64,000 nucleotides of DNA, taken from Zygaena filipendulae (Eukaryota > Arthropoda > Insecta > Lepidoptera > Zygaenidae). Made by a program: the position numbers and the translations under genes. Positions 11,636 to 21,412 of the stretch are shown here, piece after piece. The stretch spans positions 6,339,001-6,403,000 of the forward strand of contig OU015652.1 in assembly GCA_907165275.2 (NCBI GenBank), written 5' to 3'. The first letter of the stretch is position 1. Each line of letters starts with the position of its first letter. Under the pieces are notes generated by a model, which made no database searches, was not told the origin of the DNA, and was given only the letters and a program-made list of their open reading frames with translations.

Positions 11636-12054
11636 GTAGGTCCTAGATAGGTAAGGTAGGTAGTATCTCTGTAGTTTGTGGTAAGGTACTCTACTCTAGT
11701 AGTTTCTAAACTCTAGATCACTTGATCTTTGATTGCTCTGCATTTTCCATTCAACGTTTGATTTTAATTGACCATTTAATAAGAATATACGAACATTCTA
11801 AGAGTATCCCGCGCTCTACTCTAGAACTGTTAAAAAACAGAAGAAACTACAAATCCTTATATGAATACATATTGGCAACAATACAAGATATTTAATTAAC
11901 GATAATGACCAGACAAAGGCCTTATGAAGAAATGTTTTGAAGAAAATAAATAACTGAAATGGCTGCATGGACTAAGTTTCCTTTGCCTTCCCCGAAAGGG
12001 GTAAACTTTACAAAAAAAAAAAATCTAGTAGTTTCTTTTCAATTTTCAAGTTTT

Positions 12055-12160
12055 CATTCATCGTAGTGATCGTAGTGATCACGTAGCCGTAGTGATTACC
12101 TTCACCTTCTCTCTGGTAGTGATTACCTTCTCTCTGTTACTTTCTCTCTGTGTCATTCAT
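12055..12160 (+). promoter_or_regulatory. Probable 5'UTR/promoter-proximal tandem repeat of the USF3-like gene
   Basis: Short imperfect repeats (CGTAGTGATC, then TAGTGATTACCTTCTCTCTG) lie 160-270 bases before the ATG. The block GTGATTACCTTCTCTCTG recurs in reverse complement at about 53443-53465 inside the cyclase gene, so this is partly a dispersed repeat. No TATA box could be assigned. Confidence 0.3.
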
Positions 12161-12321
12161 CGGTTTGCTAATTGCTTAAAATATATATGTCTAGTTAATT
12201 TGTGATAATTATATAAGTACATTGGCAGAATTAAATGCAGTAGATTAGCCATTATTGAAGAAGAAGATTCATCGGTTGCATTTTCGTTTACCTACCTAAT
12301 ATATAAAAACCAATCACTGAT

Positions 12322-15300
12322 ATGAAATCGTCAGTTAGTAAGCTTCGTACACCGAGGTAAATTATATCTATACCTTCAGTCTGTAATTCTCTGTGATCAT
12401 TTAGACATTCTGAGGTGTTGCTTTTGTATATTCGTGTTTCAGTCGTTGTCGCGAGTGGGAGCGGCAAAGGAGAAATAAATTCAATGAAGCTGTGACAAAA
12501 CTCGGTGAAGTGGTAAAGGCTATAGATAAATGTGGCAATGATAAAAAAGATTCTGAAAATGTCCAATATCCTAAAATAGAGATCATTCAGAAAGCTATAA
12601 TATGCATTACAAATTTTGCACAGGAGAAAGATCAACTTAGTAAGTGACCAATGGTGATATTTTTGTATGATATCAAGGACAGCAATTACAACAAGATAAA
12701 TATGCAGTTCTCTAATTTAAAATGTAACATCTATTTAGTATTTACATGAAAAATTCCATATTTTAGCTTAAACCTACCTAAACAAATTTTAATTTGAACA
12801 AAACTAAAGAATTAAAAAAAATATACTGTGATGGTATTGTAAGCTAATTTATTAAATATATTTTTCAGACGGCAAAATTTTAGCACTCCAAGTTCAATTA
12901 GACGCCAAAACTAAAAAAAATGATAAAAAAGATGCATCAATACAGGTTTTTATAAAGATAAAGAAAAAGCATCAAGGTATGTTACTATTTGTTTTGCTAA
13001 AGATTCTTCTTCGGCTTATTAAAAAAATTAACCAGTCAAGTTGGTCATTAATCTGTATACATAAGTATACATAATATAAGAATAGCATTTGCCTGTGACG
13101 TCAATGACGTCATCTTAAACTTGTGAGATTATTAGTGTTTTTATTAATGCATGTATTTTTATTTTTACTAGTTTAAAGTTGAACTATCATGGCTATGAAT
13201 ACTTTCCTTGTTAAATTTAAGAGAGTATATTCCTTGGTATGATCATGTAACTTTCTATTATATATACTTATTTCTTGATTGAGGTCATATTTTTGTTTTG
13301 TTTTTGGTTTATACCTATTTTAGGAGTTCCCAAGAGAGTCCCAAAATTTTTGAGGACAGAACCATTGAGAAAAATTTGTTTCTAATTAAATATCAATATT
13401 TGTTTTTTTTAAGATACAAATGATGTGAAATTACGAAAATTGAAAAAATCTAAACATATTAGTTTGAAACCGAAATCATTAAAAGGTAATGGCGCAGAAC
13501 CAAAATTGGATATAAAATTAGGACCCACACCAAGCGTGCCAACTAGTTGTCTAAAGAAAATATCACCAAAACTTCCAAACCTTTTTCCTTTATCTAATTT
13601 GAACGTAAAAAAAGGTAACAAAGTTTGCACTACTATAATATGTATAATATGTTTCTAAGATTTTTTGTTAAGTGAAGTTTGCTGACGAATTAAACATAAT
13701 CTATAAAACCATTCTTTCAGGACCAGAAAATACTATTTTGATGCTCCCTGCCACACCTTATATTATACCACAAAGACCAGTTTTGTTTCCTGCTGTGCCA
13801 CCAGCTTTTGTACTGGTAGAACCAAATCTGCAAACTGTGAGCAATTCAGCAAAGCCTGTTGCTACCAGAAATAATGAAGTTACTAAAACAACAATGGTTA
13901 ATGTGTGGCCCATTTCTGCATATTCTCAGTCTTTGCCCACTCTAAAATCCAAAAAGAGTTTGATACGAAAAAACTTTGAACTTATAAAAAGAAAAAGTAA
14001 GAAAATAAAAAATCCATCCAAAGCAAAGGTAAAAGAAACGAAAAATAATATTTTGTCCGCATTGAATCCAGGACTTAAAATATCAGACAAAAATGACAAA
14101 GATATAAATAATGTGAGTGATGATAACAATAAGAAGACTAAACAAGATGATAAAACTACTTCTAGTATTATTAAAGCTGCTTTATCAATAGAAGGTAATG
14201 ATATAGAATCAAGTTTAGAACAAGACAGGAGTTCAGTTGCTGTACTAAATGAAAAAGAAAATAAAATAATCAACAATACACTGAAATTAAAAGAAACTAC
14301 CAAAAGCACTTTAAATATAGGAACCAAAACTGCTTCAATAATAAATACCGTCCAAAAACCCATCAATGTAGTAAATGTAAATAAAACTGATACTGTTGAT
14401 AAATTACCGGTTGAAAAGCTAATACTACCGGAAGTCAAACTTAAAGAAAACAAGATACCAAACATACTAGATTCTACTTTATGTGAACATGCAGTAGATG
14501 GTGGCAATGCGCGACTTGAGCTTGCTGAAGAGTTTTTGGCTGCTTCCCCGACAGCGGCATTTCTAATGTCTTTTCCTTTAGTCAGTGGAAATCGCGCTGA
14601 CAGTCCAGCTGAAGAGCCACAGAACCCATTACAAATTTCGAAAGATGGTAATAATAAGTCAAATATAACTCTTCAACCAGACTCGTATTATGAAAAAGAG
14701 TGCAATAACGCGCATAATATAAAACATATTACAAACAAAATCTCCAGTAAGTCCCAGTCTTCAACTATTAATGTCGATAAGACTAACAGTAACAGCAAAT
14801 ATTTAGAAAACAATATTACCAGTAAACCAATTGAAACAAAACCTCCAAACACTATTGTGACATCAAATGCATTAAATGAAAACCCATTCTTTAATTTGCC
14901 GATGTCAACAGTCATATCAACACCCTGCACTATATCAGATACAACTTTTGTTTCTGACTTTGACTGTAATATAAATAGAGCTAACATACCAAATCAGACA
15001 ACTTATGCTAGCAACAGTAATATTTTCTACAAAGGTGAACCACTTAGCACAGTTAAAAGCACAATTTACAGTACAAGCAATTTGTCTTCTGGTCACGAGT
15101 TCAATAGTCTTGGCCTTTATCCTTGTGCAATGGAAAAATACACTTCCAAAAATAAAACAGATTATAGCAATGTAGAAGAAAATCTCATGAAGATTGGTTC
15201 ATCTAGATTGACATACGACATTGATTTGGGATGGTCTCACAAAAGTTTCGACTTTGTCAACTGCCCAACCACATCAAACAGCTTCAACAAAGATAGTATA

Positions 15301-17768
15301 TTAACGACAACACCAACAGCATATTCCTCGACTTATAATCCATTCAATCCAGAATTTCACGTTCCGCTAGTATCTAATCCAAATAAAAAAGAAATAACTA
15401 GTAAAGCCTCTACATCTACATCCTTTTCCGAAGCAATCACTAGTTTATACTCGCAACCTGCAAATCTGTGGTCAGAAGAAGTACCTTTTTATAATAACAA
15501 TATTTCTAAAACATCAGTCTCTAAAAATCTAAACCACGATGAAGTTAATCTTCAACATAATAAACCTAACATTAGTGTTGTTAGGAAACAGTTCGAAACG
15601 AAACAAATTACGGAGACTGTCATCGATAATAGAATAAAACCAACAAATGTCGGCTTGGTCCTGCAACCATCTGAAAAATTTGTGAAAAAATCTCCTAACA
15701 AAATGCATATCAACTGGATGACTTCTGAAGTCAGATCAATGCAAAGCTGTAATCCAATTCCTAAAGAGGTACAGAAGCCCTCATATACTCACGTAGACCA
15801 CGTAAATAAGAAACAAGACCAACTAGAGAGTAATTACTTCCCCATATCCATGCATAATTATCCCACTCAAAGTACGCAAGAAGACTTTCAAGTTTGGCCC
15901 TCGACGAGACCCTTAGGAACAACAGAAGTTACAATAGAACCACCACCTATTAACCTTCCCACTTTAGTTGGCGACTTAGCTTTAGGTCCTCATGAAAAAA
16001 GACGAAATGCAGATATTGTCAGCAGGGGAATAATGGCAAGTGATGTACAAAATGGAACAAACTTCCTTTCTGTCACCCAACTAATGAATCGGCCATCTGA
16101 AAATACATTGTCTAGATATCAAGATCCCAGTAATGAGCCTTTAAAATTTATTCCGCCTAAACATAACGCAATACATTTTAGTAATGATGCCAACCGGAAA
16201 ACCAATCGACTTGATCACAACGTACATCAACCTTACGTGTACAACGATTTGAAAGTCAACTGTGAAAATATGGAACAGTTTTCACAAACGAAATCTAAGA
16301 CAAAACCTGATAAAAATTCCAAAGTGCATAAAAATAATTATTCAGCAGAGGCTTTATTACGTGGCGGGACATGTACACAGAAAGTACAAGAGAATACAAA
16401 TTCAAAATTTATGATACCTCCTCAGAAATATCATGATTTTACATCGCAAGATAGTGCTGTAGCGCAAGTATCTCATTTTCCGCCTATCTTAGACTATTCA
16501 GAAAATACTTACTCAGCCCAACAGTATACGGGAACAACGCTTTATAACTCTACAACAAACACCTTATCTAATACATTCTATTCTAATTTCATGCAAGGAG
16601 CTAGCAATCTGATGACAGGAAATTATACAGGCGGACCGTTCCCCGGTGATTTCATGGATTATAATCAGACAACGGAATGCAATTACCCTAATCATAAATA
16701 TGAAGAATTAAAAATGAGAAATAATCTTCCTGTGTTTCAACAAGATAAAACAACTTATAAAAGTCCGAGAAGAGAATCTGGTGCAAAACATAAATTAGAG
16801 TGTTCCAATAAAAAGGAACCCGCTAAGAAATATCAAAACAAGAAGTCTAAATTGAATACAGAAGTTGAGGATTGGAATGAGGCACCTCATTTGGCTTGGC
16901 AAAGCAAAGTACCCAAGAGGCATCCAAATTTGATGTCGGAGGAAATGCCTTATTCCAATTACGTAGGTAATCAGTTACAGCCGGCGCAGTACCAACCGGA
17001 ATATTTCAATAGTCACATAATCCCAGCCGCCAACGTGCAAGGCGTGGGTCATAACGCAGACAGATCAGTCGCCAGTTTTCCAGTGACGTCACGTGCCAAC
17101 TTTAATCTTAGCACGATATTTCCAGAGATAACCATGGTAAGTTTATCGAATTGAAACGTTTTTGTTTTTTTAAACTAAATTCGCAACAGTAGTACCAACG
17201 TTCGATTATTATTATGAAATTATTTGAGTGGAGAGCGTAATATAATACGATACTAGTAGCGTAAAAGGGGCTATCGGACCACTGCATATTTTATTCTGCT
17301 CTCGCTTACCGCTGGCTACCGAATAATAAATGTAGTCGTAGCATTTTAGCTATATTTGTTATAATTTTATAAATACGCGCGTAAGGGGGCGCCCATTAAT
17401 TACGTGAGGCGTGTAGAGAAGGGGGCGGTTGAGCCGAACCTCACCCAATCTTACGTGGAGGAAAATATCACGTAATTTTTTTCCCGCTAGAAACAGTGTA
17501 AAACTACGAAAAAACGGTTAAATTAATTAAATAAGAAAATATCTCTCGCATTTTGAAAAATCTTCCGTGAGATTAGTCGCACGTTTTATCATGGTTGGGT
17601 GGGGGGGACTGGGTTGAGCAAAATCCCACGACATCCCACCAGGGGAGAGGGGGATCTCAAAATCGCCTAAATCACCTCACGTAATTAATGGGTGCCCCCT
17701 AAGTATAAGTACGTGTGCGTATAAAATTACTTAAAATATTTTCTCTTCTGTTTCAGAAAGTTCAATGA
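12322..17768 (+). CDS. USF3: bHLH protein related to USF3
   Basis: Exons: 12322-12356 (ATG), 12443-12639, 12869-12976, 13414-13614, 13721-17136 and 17757-17768 (stop TGA). All phases agree; total 1322 residues. The N-terminus carries a bHLH: basic region and helix 1 WERQRRNKFNEAVTKLGEVV (about 16-35), a long loop, and helix 2 KIEIIQKAIICITNFAQEKD (about 56-75), then LNGKILALQVQL, a short zipper-like extension. Lys/Asn/Ser/Thr-rich low-complexity sequence follows, as in vertebrate USF3. Two short motifs support that identity: NNYSAEALLRGG (about 1054; USF3 has YSAEALIGKT) and ANFNLSTIFPEIT at the very end (USF3 has NFNMTSLFPEIAT). The likely role is a nuclear transcription factor. The position usually filled by the E-box-contacting His appears to be Cys, with the Glu and Arg of ERQRR kept. 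The large exon has an AT-rich codon bias. Without splicing at 17136 the protein would end MVSLSN instead of MKVQ. Assignment rests on recalled family motifs, not a search. Confidence 0.8.
17384..17700. mobile_element. MITE with 26-bp terminal inverted repeats in the last intron of the USF3-like gene
   Basis: The left end AGGGGGCGCCCATTAATTAC (continuing GTGAGG) is matched by its reverse complement at the right end (CCTCACGTAATTAATGGG then TGCCCCCT). The 26-bp arms differ at one base. Length is 317 bp with no coding potential. No clear target duplication was found, so the superfamily is left open. Confidence 0.75.
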
Positions 17769-17960
17769 TCTTCATAAATTTCGTTCGGCTGACACAAAGT
17801 GATCGCTATTTTCTATTTTGATCATAGTTTTATAAGCGTCTTATCCAGTCATAATTATATTTTTTTTAAAGTATAGGTAGGTAAAGTTCATATTTATTTA
17901 GTAGGTGTAATTTTTAACCGCCTTAAAAAAGGGGGCGTTTGACTGTATGTTTTTTTTTTA

Positions 17961-17978
17961 AATAAACACATCAATAAA
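17961..17978 (+). terminator. Two polyadenylation signals of the USF3-like gene
   Basis: AATAAA occurs at 17961-17966 and again at 17973-17978, about 200 bases after the stop at 17766-17768, on the gene strand and in AT-rich sequence. Confidence 0.6.
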
Positions 17979-18286
17979 GTATATCATTATTGACATTGAA
18001 TTAAAGTTGCAATTTCAGTAGCTGAGATTGTTTAGTAGTAAGTTTAACCTGTAAAAATAATGATGAATGTGAGCAGAACAACCTAAGTGGGCAGACACCA
18101 GCAGGCTCGTCACCGACTTCATACCGATCAGTGGTAGCACAAACCAATAATAATATTACGTGTGTTTTTGTCTTTTGGATTAAATCGGTATTTTGTTATT
18201 TTTAGCTTTTTTAGTTTTGTGTTTTTGGAAGACGGTTTTAATTTTTTTGTTAAAATTTTGTTTATTTCTTGCTTTTAAGTGACTTA

Positions 18287-18523
18287 CGGCCGCACTCAGA
18301 GTCGACTTTAATGATTACTTAGTTAAGTATAGATTTTTAAAACAAAACTGCCGCAATCAGAGACGTTCAGTAAATTAATGTTAATTGGCATTAAATGAGA
18401 TGTAACTTAATTAGTTAAATGCCAATTAACATTAATTTATTAAACTTGTCTGATTGCGGCAGTTCTGTTTTAAAAATCTATACTTAACTAAGTAATAATT
18501 AAAGTCGACTCTGAGTGTGGCGG
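18287..18523. mobile_element. PIF/Harbinger-type palindromic MITE with TTA duplication
   Basis: A 237-bp element beginning CGGCCGCACTCAGAG and ending CTCTGAGTGTGGCGG that is nearly self-complementary over its whole length. It is flanked by TTA on both sides (18284-18286 and 18524-18526). The uninterrupted target is present at about 36828-36850 (AAGTGACTTAGTTCG), so both ends and the 3-bp TWA-type duplication are directly established. Confidence 0.85.
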
Positions 18524-19437
18524 TTAGTTCGTAATTTCTCTAAGTTACAATAGCCTAATGTCAACTGCTCATCACCTTTTACAAAATATTGCTTTTTCCG
18601 ACGCAGGGACGTTAATTGTTGAGGAGTTCTCCTAGTACATCACCATCAGTTCCACTTCACCATATACATTGTGGCGGGCATTAAATGTTTAGAAACCATA
18701 TTAAAATTAACGATTCGGAACCCGTGAAATACGTATTGAGTAGTTCCGATGACCATCTCTGGTCTTCATCATCAGTTCCACTTCTTCAAATTTTGCTTTT
18801 CAAAAGCAAATTAACGATTTACTTTAAAAAATACCCAAACGCTATAGGTGTGCCCATAATTTTTGAAGAGTTCCCTCGATTTCTCCAAGATCCCATCATC
18901 AGATCCCGACTTGGTGGTAATGGGACCTAATCGGGAGTATACCCTTTCAAACAAAAAAAGAATTTTCCAAATCGGTCCAACCGTCTTCGAGTAATCGGTG
19001 AACATACATAAAAAAAAAACATACATACAATCGAACATAGAACCTCCTCCTTTTTGGAAGTCGGTTAATTATAAAATTCTGTTTGTGTATACGCTAGTGC
19101 AAGCTGTGATGATGTATATTATAAATAAAAAAAATACATTTTTACTGTTAAGTTTTTTTACAGGTATTCAATGTTGTTAATGCAATAAATACCACTTTTT
19201 GAAAATAAAAATTAGTTTTATTTTACGAAATATTTATTGCAATTTCAAAGTTTATAAAAACTGGATCCAAAAGACAAATTTTAACAGAACTAAAGAATCG
19301 GTGATTATGAATGAAAAATGTAGACCAAGAAAGACAAGCTTTGGAGTGTTAAGGGGCAATATATTTCCTATACTCTTATTAAAATGAGTCCAACGTTTAA
19401 CGTATGTTACGATGTATGTCAGTCGTTGCCGTATGTA

Positions 19438-19645
19438 CTAGCTGTCCCGCGCGGTTTCACCCGCGATAATTTCGAAGTTCCCGTGGAATTGTTCCATACA
19501 AACTGTGCAACCCCTTTCCATGCTTACGTCATACAAAAACACACCCTCCAAGTTTCAGGTCTCTACGATTAGCGGTTTAGGCTGTGCGTTGATCATCAGC
19601 CTCAGGACAAAGTATTTTGTATGTATAGATAGATAGGTATCTATT
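19438..19645 (-). mobile_element. Helitron-like copy, second subtype
   Basis: CTAGCTGTCCCGCGCGG with hairpin, then ATTGTTCCATACAAACT, CCTCCAAGTTTCAGG and TGTATAGATA. The same subtype recurs at 24808, 27150 (inverted) and 63683. Confidence 0.65.
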
Positions 19646-20729
19646 AAATGAACTTGTTTTCCTTGACCGTTGTTGCTACAGACATACTCAAGGAACTTAA
19701 TTATAATCACAATTATATTCTTAATCACACTGCTTCACATTATTGTTTTTTATTTGTTTCAATTATAAATAAACAAAATTTTAACAAAAAAAAACTACTT
19801 CCAAAAACACAAAACCTCAGACGAAATCACAAAACTAAAAAGCTAAAATAACAAAATACCGATTTAATCCAAAAGACAAAAATACACATAATATTATTAT
19901 TGGTTTGTGCTAAGTAGCACTGATTGCTTTGAAATCGGTGCCGAGCCCGCTTGTGTTTGCCCACTTGGGTTGCTCTTCTTACGACGAGCTCGTGGCGGGA
20001 GTGGACTTAGCCCATCTACACATTATTACGAGTATTTTTGTCTTTTAGATTAAATTGTTATTTTGTTATTTTTAGTTTTGTGTTTTTGGAAGTCGGTTTA
20101 AATATTTTTGTAAAAATTTTGTTTATTTTTCGCTTTTCAGTGGGTTGGTACAGTTGGTTCAGTTGGTTTGTAATTTATCTAAGTTACAATAGCCTAGTGT
20201 AAACTGCTCATCACCTTTTACAAAATATTGCTTTTCCCGATGCAGGGACGTTAATTTTTGAGGAGTTCTCCTGGTACCTACTTCACCATCAGTTCCACTT
20301 GTGATAAATTAACTTCACTTCACTATAAATTAATCATGTTTAGGCAGCTCCAACTTTTGAAAAATGTTTATTTTGGTTGATTTCTAGATATTGTAGGTGA
20401 CAAAACGTGCATATTCGATCGCAAATCCGCCATGTTTTTGTTTGCAACCGAAAAAATATAGAAAAATAAGTTACATTAGCCCCTCAGATACTTAGTTTTT
20501 TTTTAATATATTTATTTTATCTCGTAACAAAAAACTCACAGGAAACCCTAAATTCACGTGGCTTTAAGTCCTGAATAGCTAGCTGTTCATATTACCTAAT
20601 AATAAAATTTTAGATTAGTATCGGTCGCCGTCTATTTGTCTGTACTGCATGCATATTGCATAATGCACAATCTACGTACATATCTACAATTAATATTCGG
20701 CAAGACGAATTTATCAGAAACTTTGTATG

Positions 20730-20838
20730 TACAGTCAGCATCAGAAATATTTAAACACTATTAACAGTCATTGAATCTTATGCAAGTTCAGAAACTGACA
20801 AAGGTGTTACTGTTTACATATCAATGCTGCTGACTGTA
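20730..20838. mobile_element. Mariner-type MITE (TA-CAGTCAGCAT termini)
   Basis: The ends TACAGTCAGCATCAG and CTGCTGACTGTA are inverted repeats bounded by TA, as expected of Tc1/mariner-derived MITEs. Length is about 109 bp. A related copy lies at 55833-55920. Confidence 0.65.
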
Positions 20839-21149
20839 CCGGGTATGATTTAGATTAGAATAACGTTATAGCTTAGTACGCCTTTGGTCACATATTTATT
20901 TGATTGAAGGTTTCCGAATTTAGCGCGGGTAAAACCGCAAACGGCTTGGCTTGGTACAAATTACATTACAAAATAGACCAAAGGGCTAGGTATTTGCGGA
21001 CCCCCGTTATATTAAAAGCACAAGTAGGTATAATAACCGTTGCCGACCATCCTTCAGGACAATGATGACTCAATAGATAAAAAAGTTCATACTACCTAAG
21101 CACGATTCTTCACCCTGAAAAGGGCACGGCGTGAAGTTAGCTCAGAAAA

Positions 21150-21388
21150 TATGTGTTTTTTTTGCTGAGGGCCTTTCCCTTCTTGTCGAGTGATTCACAG
21201 CAGCTGTCGTGTCGTATTCGTTGTACGTGATACGTCAGTCTCGTATTGTCGTCGCCGCGCGATAGCTGTGCACGAATGCGCCGCACTGCGTGTCGGAGTT
21301 CGAACGCTGGGAAACTTTACGTGATGGCGGGAAAATAAAATAATTTTTATAATCACCAAACTATGTGCCGCTTTTTCAAATAATTGCA
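21150..21388 (+). promoter_or_regulatory. Probable promoter/5'UTR of the guanylyl cyclase gene
   Basis: The sequence immediately before the first coding exon has many CpG dinucleotides (about 21190-21310) in otherwise AT-rich surroundings, as expected of a promoter and 5'UTR. The transcription start was not resolved. A second CpG-rich patch at 32990-33165 could be an alternative start. Confidence 0.4.
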
Positions 21389-21412
21389 ATGAAGTTATTT
21401 TTGTGGATAAAG
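21389..21412 (+). CDS. Gyc32E: Gyc32E-like exon 1: start codon and first 8 residues
   Basis: ATG AAG TTA TTT TTG TGG ATA AAG followed by a strong GTAAGA donor, phase 0. It joins in frame to the exon at 35599, and together they make a classic signal peptide with a hydrophobic core. No other Met-bearing exon upstream of 35599 was found. The 24-base coding length makes it easy for gene finders to miss. Confidence 0.75.

Larger units (their letters stand above)
9511..12321. other. Divergent spacer between syntenin and the USF3-like gene
   Basis: The two genes point away from each other, so promoters of both should lie here. Contents: a Helitron-like copy (about 10230-10462), the 812-bp hAT element (10824-11635), two direct repeats of about 45 bases around CCTTCCCCGAAAGGGG (10665-10700 and 11968-12003), and short tandem repeats of TAGTGAT and CTCTCTG at 12055-12160 just upstream of the USF3-like start. 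No other gene was seen. Confidence 0.55.
18068..20295. repeat. Cluster of AACCGACTTC-type dispersed repeats
   Basis: Copies of one repeat group lie at about 18068-18262 (continuing at 18527-19066), 19757-20123 and 20124-20290. Hallmarks are TTTTTGGAAGTCGGTT ends, a block reading TTGGTTTGTGCTA, GATCCCATCATCAGATC, and AATCGGTCCAACCGTC. The same group recurs at 36397-37675. The 19.8 and 20.03-20.11 kb parts are inverted relative to each other. A MITE (18287-18523) splits the first copy. No coding capacity; class unknown. Confidence 0.7.
17979..21388. other. Spacer between the USF3-like gene and the guanylyl cyclase
   Basis: Mostly dispersed repeats: the AACCGACTTC cluster, a palindromic MITE, a Helitron-like copy (19438-19645) and a mariner-type MITE (20730-20838). 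The last 200 bases become CpG-rich and probably hold the cyclase promoter. No protein gene was seen. Confidence 0.55.

Noticed and set aside
13926..14507. 193-residue hydrophobic open frame on the minus strand
   Set aside because: It is the antisense shadow of the Lys/Asn/Thr-rich large exon of the USF3-like gene; it has no splice or start support of its own.
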